Positions 45,901-58,149 of a stretch of DNA of 64,000 nt are shown in pieces (positions within the stretch are counted from its first letter, which is position 1; each line of letters starts with the position of its first letter). The notes under the pieces are model-generated. The model was not told the origin of the DNA and did no database searches. It was given only the letters and a program-made list of their open reading frames with translations. The DNA lies in assembly GCA_050084985.1 (NCBI GenBank), contig JBITNC010000002.1, positions 37,572,001-37,636,000 of the forward strand, in the 5' to 3' direction. The DNA comes from Nageia nagi. Taxonomy: Eukaryota > Pinophyta. The translations under genes and the position numbers were made by a program.

Positions 45901-47069
45901 TTTCTATTTTGATAATGATTAGCTTATGTTGATCATTAGTCCTATTGATTATGATAGACCTAAGGTCACTGGGTTTACTCTAGTTATTGAAAGATGGCTT
46001 AATGAAAGACCTTGATCCAAATTTGGGGATCAAATTATTCTCCATGGATTCATCCTCAAATTCATCACTTGTAATTGAGAAATAATTTGATCTGGAAATT
46101 TTATTATCAATCTCACCCTCGTTCATTTGGGAGCTATTTTTAATTATATTTTCCTTGCTTTAATTTAACCCATCAAGCCCCTAATGTGAAACTAAGTCCT
46201 TTTGCACTTGTAGTTTTGAGTTTGGTTTTGATCTATTATGAGGGAAATGTTTCTTTAAATGACCATTTAGATGAAAACCATAGCATCATAGATCAACATT
46301 TTCATATTTAATATTTTGGGACTAGTCACCCCTTTGCTACCATGATTTTCACACATCCATCCATACCGCCAACCTTGCTTTGCTAAGATTAGATCTACTT
46401 ACAACATTCTCCTTTGTTTTCCCATCCATTTAAAAAAACCTACCAATATCATTACCAATTTTGATAAATATATTCTCTCCCCAAAATTGAATCAAGAGAG
46501 CATATAAATTGATCCATACTAGAAAGTCTTCCATTTATATGGTAAGAGGATCAAACTTGGGGCTTCATTTTTTAATCGAAATTCCTTTTTTCCTATAGAA
46601 CCAACTGATCCTCTACTCCCAAATAATGTTTCAATTTTTAGTATCCATGAAGGATACTAAAAAATAACCATTGGGAAGCAATTATAGAAAGAATGCCTTG
46701 GCCCATGTATAATAAATGAAACCTTCTAGCTTAGCAAGGCTTAGCCTTCATCCTCATTTTACAAATGATAGTGCCCTCTGCATATATATCAAAATTCATC
46801 ATGAATTCATCTTCATCGATATGTATGGTGGGTGAGATATCTATTTTTTTCATGCAGTTGGGCTTGCGCTCCTTTTGAGAAGGACCTTGCTTTTTTGCAA
46901 ATCCATATTCAAGAGAACAATCTCTTGAAACCTCAACATGACCTTTGCCCCTGACTCCTCTAGGGTTTATTCCATTATCACCCAAGGATAATCCATTTCC
47001 TTGGCTTTTTATAGGCATGAAATTGCTTAAATGTTGCTTAAATTCTTCCATAATTATAAAATTATCCAT
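45900..47069 (-). mobile_element. LINE ORF1 (DUF4283-type) remnant
   Basis: On the minus strand an N-terminal frame (47069-46731, 112 residues, rich in Lys and Gly) is followed by degenerate sequence. That sequence reads PSFDPLTI, VWINLYALLIQFWGENIF and IKIGNDIGRF (46410-46560), the usual pattern of the DUF4283 domain found in plant LINE ORF1 and related retroelement proteins. Stops are present in the conserved part. No endonuclease or RT follows to the left, so only ORF1 remains. Confidence 0.6.
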
Positions 47070-47540
47070 AAATGATGAAACCCATCCATTCTCCTCTCGT
47101 GCAAACTATGTCGAATGTGCACTCTATCCTTTTATTTTGCTTATCACTGACCTCTACAAATACATGACTCAAAACTATTTTTCTTATTTGGAGGGAGGTA
47201 TAATTAATCTAATAACAATATATGGTAATTTTTATAATTTTATTTTAATTTTTAAGAATTATTTTATGTTATTTTTCCCATTTTTAAGCCAAAAAATAGC
47301 TCTAAAATAGAGTAAACATAAAACCCAAATAATTTTTAAAATATACCTTAAATTGAAACAATTTTAATTTGTGTGGATGCATAATAGAAAAGTATATTTT
47401 AGTTTATTTATTTATTTATTTATAAAGCTAATTGGAACCTACTTGCACATCATAATACACAAATTTGCAATTTAGCTCTTGACATGCTAGTAGTCACTTG
47501 AAACATTTACTTGCATAGCTCTAGTTGCAAGTATTTGCAC

Positions 47541-47760
47541 TTAAAATATCTACTCACACATGAATTTTACAAAGGAATGCAAGAAAGAGCTTGATTTGTG
47601 AGTGGTTGTACTTAAAAGATCTACTCACACATGAATTTTATAAAGACATGCAAGAAATATTTCAATCTACTAATGGTCATGCTTAAAATGATTAACTTGC
47701 ACATGACTTTTACAAAGATGTACGAGAAAAAAAGTCAAATATGAGTTTTAACATTCATAA
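47541..47760. repeat. Three-copy tandem repeat, about 71-73-bp period
   Basis: A unit reading ...TACTCACACATGAATTTTAC-AAG--ATGCAAGAAA... is repeated from 47541, about 47615 and about 47690 with growing divergence. A related CTTGCACATGA phrase recurs further right to about 48010. Together with the PBS-like site at 48196, this may be the U3 of a gypsy LTR. Confidence 0.55.
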
Positions 47761-48195
47761 ATATTTATGGAGAACTAGTGCAAAAATATGAGTATTCACT
47801 CTGAGTGTGAATGAGTGAAAGTACAAGTGAAAATTTTCAATCACATATATCTTAAAAAGCATTTGGGAGTTACTAACTCAAGTACGAGTAAGGGGAACTA
47901 GTCGCACATAGTTCGTTGAGCACTTGCCAGTAACTAACAAATGTATGAGTTAGTTGCACATGAATTAATAAGGGTTTATGAGTAGTGTAAGTTTATTGCA
48001 CATGGCTTGAAATACTTGCAAATGAAAAACAAAGGAAGTATGTGTTTCTACAAATGTACAAGAACATGAAATTAAAAAGTAAAATTTAAATTTATTTTTT
48101 CATTCCTAAACTATTTAGGTGTTGAATATTAAATTAAAAATAGGTTTAAATTTTAAGGTTTTGTTGGAGTCAAGATTAGGTGGAGCACTACATTA

Positions 48196-49146
48196 GTATC
48201 AAAGCTTCAAGTTCAAACTCTTAGGCCTATGGTCCATGACCTTTTTGTTATAAGTGTCTAGGGAAAGTTGAATTGAAATTTGAATATGCTTGAGCCTAAT
48301 ACAACTCCTTTTTTGGAATCACATTATGGAACTCCCAAGATGTGTTACAAGAGCTTTGAAAAACATTCCCCAAGGTGAGACAATGCATGGTCTCACTGTG
48401 AATGTCAATGTCAATTGTAATGTCAAGGGTAAGAGAGGAAATGATAAGGGTAGGAATGCAAGGGTCATAAATGTGAGGAATGCCAATCAAAGGATTTTAA
48501 ATAACAATGAAGCTGAGAGTTCTTCTCATAGTTCCACTAGGAACAAAGATGGTGAAGAATCCATCAGGAAATTGCAAAAGAAGTTAGTAGACCAACAAGA
48601 ACTTATTAATAATATGCTAAATCAATGAGTTGGTTTCCCACAAGAAGAACCTATTCTAGAACAAGAAGGACCTTCCAATATAAATGAGAAACTCCAAGAA
48701 AAATTGAAAAGGATTTAGCCATAGGTCTGAAGAAAGCCTAAATCTTGAATTTTAATGGCATATAAGAGGGTGAGTAAGTGGGGATTTGGTTAGAGGAGGT
48801 GGAAATGTACTTCTCTATAAAGAACCTATCTCTTGAAATAAAAATGGTATGGGATACCTATAGCTTTCAAGATATTTCACTTGAATGGTGGAATTCATAC
48901 AAGATAGAGCATGAGATCCAACATCTCAAGTGGTAAGATTTTAAGGTAGCCTTCTATAAAAGATTTATTCCACAATTCTACTATGATAAAAAGTATGAGG
49001 ATTACTACAACCTTCAGAAAGGTTCTTTGAATGTGAAAAACTATCACTAGAAGTTTGTGATACTCCTTAAGTATGTAATCGAGGATGAGGACAAGAATCA
49101 CATGAAGTTCCATCGATTAATCATTGGATTGGATCCCAAAATTTAA
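48196..49146 (+). mobile_element. Ty3/gypsy gag remnant with PBS-like start
   Basis: TAGTATCAAAGCTTCAAG near 48196 resembles a decayed Met-tRNA PBS (TGGTATCAGAGC...). Downstream, 48290-48628 reads as a 112-residue Asn/Lys-rich stretch ending in a coiled-coil-like KLQKKLVDQQELINNML. Then 48760-49146 reads VEMYFSIKNL, LEWWNSYKIEHEIQHLKW, FKVAFYKRFIPQFYYDKKYE, DYYNLQKGSLNVKNYH and FHRLIIGLDP. This is the Retrotrans_gag domain of gypsy elements. Single stops (for example after LKW and after KNYH) show it is dead. The element is truncated after gag. Confidence 0.8.
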
Positions 49147-50875
49147 GATTAAAGAACCCCAACTAGCATATCTTAAACAAATTATATTTATATTTAAAAT
49201 TTAAATATTCATTCAATTTTCATATCAACTTTCATACAATGTAGAAAATACTATGTACATGAATAAAACTATACGCATTGAAAACCATTAGAGTTGAATA
49301 TTGGTTTATGTAAATAGATAGAAACTTAGACTCATGTTGTAATGAACACTATAGAATGAAGCTTTTATAGAAATGTATTGCACTCTTTTGTTGTAATCAA
49401 AAGGTAAAAAATAATACTTTTTAAAAACTATTTAGAAATTATTACAAACATGAAACTTGCAAACATAACCTTTTACACAAATATTTCATTCTATAGCTTC
49501 AAATAAGCATATGTAGTCACCTTTACATTTTTATATAAAGGACATTTTTTAGATAAAGAATAATATTCATAAACATATTTTTGAAGAACTATCAAGAGAT
49601 GGTTTAATAAACCATTTCTATAGTTTAACTTCTACAAACTTGCATAACCATAAAGAAAATCTATAAATAGAAACATAGTTATATAATGACATACTATATA
49701 CACACCCTTTTAAGAATATCTCATGATATTATGTTGCTTAGCTTCGATATTAATCCAAAGAACCTAGTAGAAGTTATGATATTTAATAAGGTTAATAAAA
49801 AGCTACTTTAACCACAATACTAATAATATTTCTTTTATAATAATAGTAAATATAATAACATTCACATAAGTATAACATAATTTTTAGAGTAGTAGAACTA
49901 TGTGTTGTTCACCTTTAGAAACATCCAATTAGAACTATAGATTCTATTAACTCCATATATAATAAGCTCTCATAAAATGCTCATATAAAGTCATTACACA
50001 CTTCGTAAGTTCTCTTAAGAGAAGAATGCTATCACACAATTTTACATGGTAACCTTCTTCTCAATAATTTATCAATAATACAATACCATTCTAATATTGA
50101 TATAATTTTGATACTATATATTACACTCCAAATATTTGATACATAGATCTTCATTTCACCTTTTTGTCCACTCAAGATCATAGTTTCACATGTGGTGTGT
50201 GTACCCATAGGATTGGTCCATGCTCATTTAATGATGACATCTCATCTCCATGCCTTTGCACCTAAAAAGCACTTATTGCATCATATCATATTTACATTTT
50301 ATCCATGGGTTGATTTATTAATCCTCACATATATATAATATAAATTTTTTATTTAAATCAATAACCAATAATTTATTAAAATAATCATAAGATTATATAC
50401 GATAGGGAGGATGGGTCAACTATGATCTCACATGGGGATCAAACTTGATGTATCACTTGCATGGGGTGACATGTGGGGAGTAATGTCCTACAATGCCACC
50501 ATAGTTTTGGCATGAATTAAAGTGTAGGGAACCATTTCTTGAAAGATCACATGGATGGACATGATTAGAAATTCAAGGTGGTGGAGGAAATTTACTACAA
50601 GGATGGTAACTTTCCATTCCATTTGGATGTTTAGATTTTCTTAGTGCATGACTAGGTAGAAGAGGCTTGAGCTTGAAAATGGAGATGTTTTCAAAGAAGA
50701 TCCAATCATTCAAAGAATTATGTGTAATGGAAGTATTAGGGGTTTCATTAAAGCCTTTAATGGTTACAACCAAAAGTGGTCCCATCAAGTTGTTTAGTCA
50801 TGGGATGAGGGGAGGGTGAGCATAAAAGGAACCCAATTTCTTATTAATGCAGAGCTCATATAAGCAGCTATAAGG
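49147..50875. other. AT-rich region, nothing recognisable
   Basis: 1.7 kb. The first 1.2 kb is extremely AT-rich. The rest (50400-50875) is more mixed but shows no motif I recognise. Confidence 0.5.
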
Positions 50876-51512
50876 ATGCAAAATGTTAGGGTTAAGAATT
50901 ATAGGGATATTTGTGCTTCCCTAAATTATGTATGTACTTTTATAGACATTGAGGAACCAATTCTAAGTGAAAGAAGGTCTACCTACCTCGTAAACTCAAT
51001 TTCCTATCATTGGAATGAAGTGGCTATGTTGCTTATAAAAATTTTCATCTTTAAGGGTTGGTACATAAAAAATATGGTTATCGCTTTTTCTTGCTATCTC
51101 ACTTCAAGGGTAGATTTGAAGTCAACTTGCCCTATTTCCTATTTCATTATCTTAATATCTACATTTGGAGAAATAAGGGATGTATTTTTATCCATAAGGG
51201 GTTTATTAAAATTATGATCAATTTTGTGAGAATAAGTACTAGATTGGTTGTTCCCTTATGATACATTGCTATAGATTCTTCTCCTTTGAAGAATCATCCC
51301 CTTCCCATGTTTCATCCCCATATCCTCTTTCTCCTTCCCCTCGCTTGACTTCCCCTCCTCCCTCTTCTCCCTTCACTCCACCATCCTCACCCCTTGTTAT
51401 CAACTTGTCCTCTTATGAGTCCTCGAATCTTATGGGTAGCTCAACTTCATACACTTCTCTACCTTTAAATAAGGAGGAGGTGATCTTCAAAGGTAAAAGT
51501 CATAATAAATAA
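50876..51512 (+). pseudogene. Unrecognised frameshifted ORF with Pro/Ser-rich tail
   Basis: A frame from 50876 (MQNVRVKNYRDICASLNYVC) passes by a frameshift near 51060 into a second frame reading KKYGYRFFLLSHFKGRFEVN and LPYFLFHYLN. It then enters a third frame at 51258 with a tail of many SP, PP and PS pairs (to 51509). The change of frame without loss of protein-like composition suggests one decayed gene, probably a retroelement protein, but I do not recognise the family. Confidence 0.35.
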
Positions 51513-51849
51513 TGGATTTTTTTTGGATTTGAGGCATATACCAAGTTACAAATCAAGGGGTGCTCAAAGTTGGTTAAAGTTCAAAGTAAAAAGTGCCCCT
51601 TAAGGCCAAATAGAAAAGGTAAATTTTGTTTCATTTCAAGTGAGCATATTTGATCAAATGTAAAGAGTGGTTGATGACTAAAGCTATTAGGAAGGATACA
51701 AGAGCCCATTTGGATGATGTGTATGGTATGAGAAAAATGAGAGGTAAGAAATAGGCAATCTCTATCACTGCTACAAAATATGATATCCTCTGTTGTGTAA
51801 TAGTTCAGAAGAAACATAAATTTGTAAAAGTTTAAATGGATGTGTTATG

Positions 51850-52118
51850 ATTATTCTTGGAATTAAGTGTGTTTATACCAACTATTATCAAAAATAGTGA
51901 ATTAAATATGGATTACCTTGTAAGAGAACTAGATATAGATGGAAATCTTGGTGACCATCAATAAAGAAATTATGGTGAAGGCTTGCCCAAGTCTCTTAAG
52001 ACTCCTAGTGGTACTTGTAAGGAATTTACTCTTAGTAAACATCATTAAGAATCCTTTCACAAAGGGAAAGTTCATGTTACTAGAGATGTTTTAGAGATTG
52101 TGCATTTAGGTTTATCAG
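51850..52118 (+). mobile_element. Ty1/copia element C, left part (GAG-pre-integrase and integrase start)
   Basis: In one plus-strand frame from 51977: EGLPKSLKTPSGTCKEFTL, SKHH, a stop, then ESFHKGKVHVTRDVLEIVHL, running up to 52118. This is the GAG-pre-integrase zinc-binding region (CxxC, here CKEF, then KHH) and the start of the integrase core. The copia consensus LEIVHTDLCGPM is broken off after LEIVH-L-GL by the LTR element at 52119. Confidence 0.8.
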
Positions 52119-52666
52119 TGATGAAATTAAAGGATTGAATAACCAAGATCACCTTGAAGGATTCCATAAATCTTCAACAACAAAAACATAATTTCATACA
52201 TAATGAGAACACATAAGTATAGTGTTTCCTCCATCTATGGGAGTGCATCCACTTTAAAGGTATCCTTGTCTTAAATTCTCTCAAGAAATATGTACATAAA
52301 TGGATAATTAAACCAATTCTCTCCATAGCATGCAAGCATGCTCTAAGAACTTCTTAGCTTAGCTTCACATTACTCCTAATAACTTCTATACACTACTAAC
52401 TTCCTTTCATTTCTTCATAGCATGAGTTCCTTATATATAAATCATAACTAACCTTAGGTAGTTAACAAACCTAACTATAAATGGTTAGTTAACCATGATT
52501 TAGTAATATAAAATTGCTTACTCAATATTTTATGTTGAATGGATAACACTATTCCACCCATTATGCATGAACCTCTTTATCACATAATGAGCAACATTAT
52601 TTGGGTATTAATATGCATAAGCATATTAATTTAGACATGCCCTAAATAACATTATTAGTTCCAACA
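52119..52666 (-). repeat. 3' LTR of the non-autonomous element
   Basis: 548 bp. Shared with the right copy: ACCAAGATCACCTTGAAGGA, CTCTCCATAGCAT, ACCTTAGGTAGTTAACAAAC and CATAATGAGCAACATTATTT. It is followed by the purine-rich tract on the minus strand. Confidence 0.88.
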
Positions 52667-54025
52667 TCTCCCCTTAATGTTATTTTGGAAATGTAAAGAA
52701 AAAATAATAATTTTTACAATAATAACTAAAGAGGTTTTACTCATGCTAATAAGTGTACATATAGCGAAAAAAGGCTTACAATCTCTGAGTGAAGAGAAAG
52801 GAGACCTTTTGAGACTTTGTACAAATGAGAGATGGTTGAAGATATAAATACCAAAATCCAAGAAGTCTCAAAGTTGCTAACACAACTAACCTACAATCTT
52901 TAGAGGAAAGTTACAAGCTACAAGTAGCTCATAAACAAGATCAGTTAAAGGCATCATACATTTATTCATATCAACATAAATGAATCAAATAATAATATCC
53001 ATACATTGATTAAATGGTGCATACAAATATGCCAAGAAATCACATATGCACAACATCAAAGATGACATATATCATCAACTATGATATCTAATAATATCAC
53101 ATGTGCATACTAAATATAATACGTGCACTAAAAAAATGTATATCATACATAAGCATGTATATCAATGATATATTAATATCCAAATGGTGTACAATATCAA
53201 ACGCACTATCAACCAAGTGATACCAGTGCACTATCAAATAAGGATATATGACATATCCATAAGTGCACCAATAAAATATGCACAACATCATCACTAATCA
53301 CAAAAAAATAAATTGACTTTTATTTTATTTATGTTTGGTTTTGGTATGAATGTATCATCATATTATACCATTTTTCTCTTCCTTGATGACAACTTCACCT
53401 ATCAAATAATGATACTCACCTACTGTATAAAAATATATGTTGATCATCATCAAGAAATAGAGCATAAGCACATACAAGTTCATCACATATGGATAACTAA
53501 ATAGTGCCAAAATGCACATATTGACAATTGAAATTATGCTAGCAAAAGCCAAAATGTACCACTAGTTCTAGAACAAACTAACCATAAAGGTGTACATAGA
53601 TATCAACACTATACAACAAATACTCATGTGAACATAACACAAACACTAAAATACCAACTTGACAATACAACCAAGTCAAGGTTTACAAGGCATAGCAACT
53701 TGACTATATCACCAAGTCAAGATTTTAAAGCCATAAAAAAATGCCAATGTGATAAAAAAATATCATAGGCAAGGAATAAGCCACATGAAACAAATGCATA
53801 AGTTCTTATCTATTTAAAAACATGTTGATTATTAGATTTAAGTTCTCATTCAACAATATTGTAGTATAGATGAAGAACAAATCACAACAAGCAAATTTGA
53901 CTATGCCATTAGTCAAGATGCACAAGCCACAAAATACCTACTTGACTATGCTCTTAGTCAAGATGCATATGTTAGAATTTGGTAGCATTATCCATCAACA
54001 TAGATTTAAATTCCATCAAAAGATT

Positions 54026-54165
54026 GCAATTATGGAGAAGGGAAAACCTTTTTAACCACTTCAACAATTGACAATCATGGACAAGGGTGAACCTTTTTAA
54101 CCACTCCAACAATGTAGTCATGGAGAAGGGAAAACCTTTTTAACCACTCCATCCACTACAACTTG
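54026..54165. repeat. Three-copy tandem repeat, 43-45-bp period
   Basis: Units with ATGGAGAAGGGAAAACCTTT and TTAACCACT(C)CAACAAT start near 54032, 54077 and 54120. It lies inside the non-autonomous LTR element. Related short repeats (AACATGGA-ATAA, AAGTAAAAATGTGG) continue to 54330. Confidence 0.8.
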
Positions 54166-55269
54166 CTAACATTAAAATAGCAAGATGAAAAACAATCCAT
54201 CAACATGGATATAAGTTTTCAACATGGAAGCAAAAATGTGGAAAATAATAACTTCCCAACATGGAAGTAAAAATGTGGCAAACAATCCATTAACATGGAT
54301 ATAACTTTCCAACACGTAAGTAAAAATATGAAAAATAGTTCACTATAAGTCATTATGAATATGCCAATCCAATACTTATAGTCACTTGTTGTATACACAA
54401 TACAACAACCCTCCTAAGGATGAAGTAATCATGACAAGAATTCATACTTCAATCCTTCTTGAGGTTGACTTTACCAACCCAAACGATTAGGGTCTAGGTA
54501 AAAAATATCAACGAAGTTCTAGTTTGATGGATAATAACAAATAGTTCTATCCAAAATTTACTTCTTGATAAAACATGCTTGGATTTTATAATACTCCCCC
54601 TTAAGAGTAACTCCACTAATAATTGAAGCATAAGCTCTACAAAAGTAGAGAGAAACATACACTTCCCAATGGTACTTGTACACTTCCTTTTCAAACAAGA
54701 ATGTGGGTATAAGAATAATCATCACACATTAAATTATGATTAATTTTTTAAATATGATATTCTTCTTAAGGGTTAAATCCACAAATTATCATACTATTAT
54801 ATTAAATTTTGCATATATATATTGTGCCAAAAATGCTTTGTATGGTAAAACATCACCTTCCCAAAATTGCTTAACAATTGTAAAGGCTTAAATTTTAAAA
54901 AAATTACCATAAATATCCACAAATTCTCAAAATTATTAGCTTACAATATTTTATCTCAAATGTCAATATAGAGTATTGACACAAACTATTTATAGTGGCA
55001 TTTATCCAAAAATAAATAGGCATAAACTTCCAACCATGGAAGGCACTATTCCATGTGCACAAAATTACATATATTGTCAATTTGCAAAAGATCCAAAATA
55101 TTATTACTAATGCCATAAGATTAAGTACCAATCTATTTAAGGCAAAATATCATAATGCCACTAAATATTTATACTTAACAAAGCATATATTTCAATCCAT
55201 GCAAGCAATATTTATTTTGATCAAGAAAGGGAAAATATTCTCATTTATCCAAAATAATTAAGGAGAAAA

Positions 55270-55575
55270 AATTAATTATCACCACTCCTTAATAATTAGG
55301 AGAAACTAATTACCACCACTCCTTAATAATTTATGAGAAATTAATTAATTATCATCACTCCTTAATAATCACTCCTTAATAATTAGGAGAAATTAATTAA
55401 TTACCACCACTCCTTAATAATTAGGAGGAATTAATTAATTACCAACACTCTTTAATAATTAGGAGGAATTAATTAATTAAAAGCACTCCTTAATAACTAG
55501 GAAGAATTAATTAATTACCACCACTCCTTAATAATTAGGAGAAATTAATTAATTACCACCAATCCTTCCTAAAAA
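55270..55575. repeat. AT-rich hairpin-forming minisatellite, 34-39-bp period, about eight copies
   Basis: Units of the form ACCACTCCTTAATAATTAGG followed by AGAAATTAATTAATT recur from 55270 to 55575. ACTCCTTAATAA-type starts lie near 55283, 55317, 55357, 55371, 55409, 55447, 55484 and 55523. Each unit contains the inverted repeat CTCCT...AGGAG and AATTAATTAATT, so single strands could fold into a row of hairpins. It is in the 5' untranslated part of the non-autonomous element. Confidence 0.9.
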
Positions 55576-56193
55576 AATATTATAGTGGCATAGTTAAAAA
55601 ATTAAAGTTCGTAGGTGGTAATGTGGGACAAGGTTCAACCATATGGCATTAAAAAAATGCTAATTAAAGTTCTATTGAAAAAAATGTCCAAGTTTGAACA
55701 TTATGCCACCTTCCTCCATGTGCAATAAAAAAATATAGCCTCCATCCATTTTCAAATTAAAAAAATACATTATTTTACCAAGTGCACTCCACTCACAAAA
55801 TTAGTTAATAATCAGTGCATTATTGCACCACATGTAATAAACATGCACTCCACAAAATAAACCTTCCTCCACTAACTAAAAAAAAAATTCTTAAAAAAAA
55901 ATGCTCCCTCCACTCACAACAAAAAATTAATTAATAAAAAGTGCTCCCTCCCACTTAAAATTGATTAACAATTTTTTCCTCCAATAATAAAAATTGCATT
56001 AAGAGATGAGCTAATCATAACCAAAAAAGAGAAGATTTGCAGGTTGCAAGGGCCACAAAACAACCAGTGGGAGGAAGAGCAATGAGAATGTCAAATTGCA
56101 TTACCTCACAAGGGGGTGCGGGCTCAAGGTCATCCACCCCATAGAGGGTCGTAGGCTAGTAGGTTGCACATTACACATTGTTGTGATACCAAA

Positions 56194-56748
56194 TGATGGA
56201 ATTAAAGGATTCCATAACCAAGATCACCTTGAAGGATTCCATAAATCTTCAACATAAAAAACATAATCTCATGCATAATGAGAACACACAAGAAGTATAG
56301 TGGTTCCTCCATCTATAGGAGTACATCCACTCCTTCTCTTAAATTCCTTCAAGCAAAATGTACACAGATGGATCAGTCAACCAATTCTCTCCATAGCATC
56401 AAGCATAGCTTGCATGCTCTAAGAACTTCCTAGCTTAGCTTCACACTACTCCTACTAACTTCTAAACACTACTCCTCCTAACTTTTACACACTAAAAACT
56501 TCCTTCCATTTCTTCATATCGTGAGTTCCTTATATAGGACTCATAACTAACCTTAGGTAGTTAACAAACCTAACCATAAATGATTGGTTAACCATGAGTT
56601 AGTAATATATAATTACTTAATATTTTATATTGAGTGGATAACAATATTCCACCCACTATGCATGAACCTCTTTATCACATAATGAGCAACATTATTTGGG
56701 TATTATATTAATTTAGACATGCCCTAAATAACATTATTAGTTCCAATA
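56194..56748 (-). repeat. 5' LTR of the non-autonomous element
   Basis: 555 bp, colinear with the left LTR. On the minus strand the LTR is followed at 56193 and below by TTTGGTATCACAACAATG, whose TGGTATCA core matches a Met-tRNA PBS. This fixes the element's orientation. Confidence 0.88.
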
Positions 56749-57560
56749 ATGTGGTCCCATGATTATTTCTTCTACTGGTAGGGATAACTATATAATACTT
56801 TCATTGATGATCTTTCTATATATATGTGAGTATATTTCTTGAAACACAAAAATTAAGGTATTCCATGTCATTGAGGTCAATGTCATAATTGATAAGCAAT
56901 GCAGTGAACCTTTTATGACTTTAGAAATTGATAAATATGGTGACTATGTGAATCATAATTTTAAAGTTTTTTTTTTTTTAATTGTAAGCATGACATTGTA
57001 CATGAATCCATTGTTTCATATAGTACATCTCAATATAAAAAAATTACAAAATGGAGAATATACTTCTTATGAAAATGGCTTAATTTGTGATTCATGGTTG
57101 AATTATTAATTTATTGTTATGGGATAAAAGTAAAGAGGAATAGTCCTACGTAATCCATTATAGAAGATAGTATAAAGAGAAATGAAATGGAAGGAAATCA
57201 TATGTTGGCAACTTTAAGGTTTTTTGGTGTGATGTATGGACCCATGTCCCAAAGTAAAAAAAGGTTCAAAGTTGAGCCTAATAGTTGAACGTATAATTTT
57301 TTACTATGCAAAAAAGTATAAAGCTTATAATGTAGATAATCTTCATATTAGGGATGTGTACTCAAAGAGATGTTTAGTTTAATGAGGGTTTTGAGGCTAA
57401 ATTCTCTCATCCACATACAAAACTTATTAAGAATACTAAAAATATATATATTGCATATTTAAGGCATGGTAAAGATAAAATACCTATTTTATATTATTAT
57501 AAATATGATGATGTTATACCTTTGGTTTATGATGCTTCACTTAAATCTTATATTAAATTA
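56749..57560 (+). mobile_element. Ty1/copia element C, right part (integrase core and C-terminal part)
   Basis: Directly after the right LTR, plus-strand frames read CGPMIISSTGRDNYI, FIDDLSIYM and VYFLKHKN, continuing the integrase interrupted at 52118. At 57210-57450 come CDVWTHVPK, LYNVDN-like and SRDV/NEGFEAKFSHPHTKL-type blocks, typical of the region between copia integrase and reverse transcriptase. Stops and frameshifts are frequent. No RT follows. Confidence 0.75.
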
Positions 57561-58140
57561 GTAGTATGATAAGTTGGGAGTGTAAAACATTACCATTAAG
57601 GTAGGGTGTGCTTAAGCATTAATGGTCAGCTTTTCTATTTTACATTTACAATTTATCATATAATCCCTTAAGGGATATTAGGTTCAAATATTTTTTGGTA
57701 ATCAATATACCTAATATAATATTATTTTTAATATCATTTTAGTAGATGATTAATTATATCAACCTTAAGATTGAAAAGGGTTTATGGTGTTCGACTTGGA
57801 AAAAGTTGAAAACCCTATAATCTAGGGCATGCTTGGGTACTGAATACAAGCATAGTAGCCAGCCAAGGAAGGGACCTTTCCCTCCTCCCCAAACCCACCT
57901 ACCAAGATAAAATGATAAATCGCTCCTACTATGGGCCCATTCCTACCTCTTAAGAATGGCCTTTTTCGTACCCCTATATTAGATAACATATTAAATGATG
58001 CTTGATGCCTTCTTGCAACAAAGGAAACTCCAATTGTAAAAATCCAAATATTATAAATCAATCATGAAATAACAAATATTGAAGCTAAATATTTGATATG
58101 CCAATTTCTAGGCATTCAACCACATCTTCTTATCATCGAA
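57561..58140. other. No recognisable feature
   Basis: AT-rich spacer between copia C and a LINE ORF1 remnant. The minus-strand frame at 57822-58061 is not recognised and is probably chance. Confidence 0.4.
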
Positions 58141-58149
58141 TCCTAGGTA

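Larger units (their letters stand above)
52119..56748 (-). mobile_element. Non-autonomous copia-type LTR element with minisatellites, inserted in copia C
   Basis: 4630 bp with LTRs 52119-52666 and 56194-56748, colinear over their length. On the minus strand each LTR begins T(G/A)TTGGAACTAATAATG and carries TATATATAAGG-type TATA sequence. A polypurine tract (AAGGGGAGA, minus strand) adjoins the left LTR at 52667-52676. A PBS beginning TGGTATCA adjoins the right LTR at 56184-56193. The flanks ATCAG and ATGTG are likely a decayed 5-bp TSD. The 3.5-kb interior contains no gag, protease, integrase or RT. It has an internal tract (53450-54740) that matches the 3' non-coding part of the copia element at the window's right end (61650-62260). 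Confidence 0.85.

Noticed and set aside
47399-47422. TTTA simple repeat as a regulatory element
   Set aside because: A short microsatellite without context; nothing beyond slippage is supported.
55270-55575. CRISPR-like array
   Set aside because: The repeats are contiguous, with no unique spacers between units. It is a minisatellite inside a plant LTR element.
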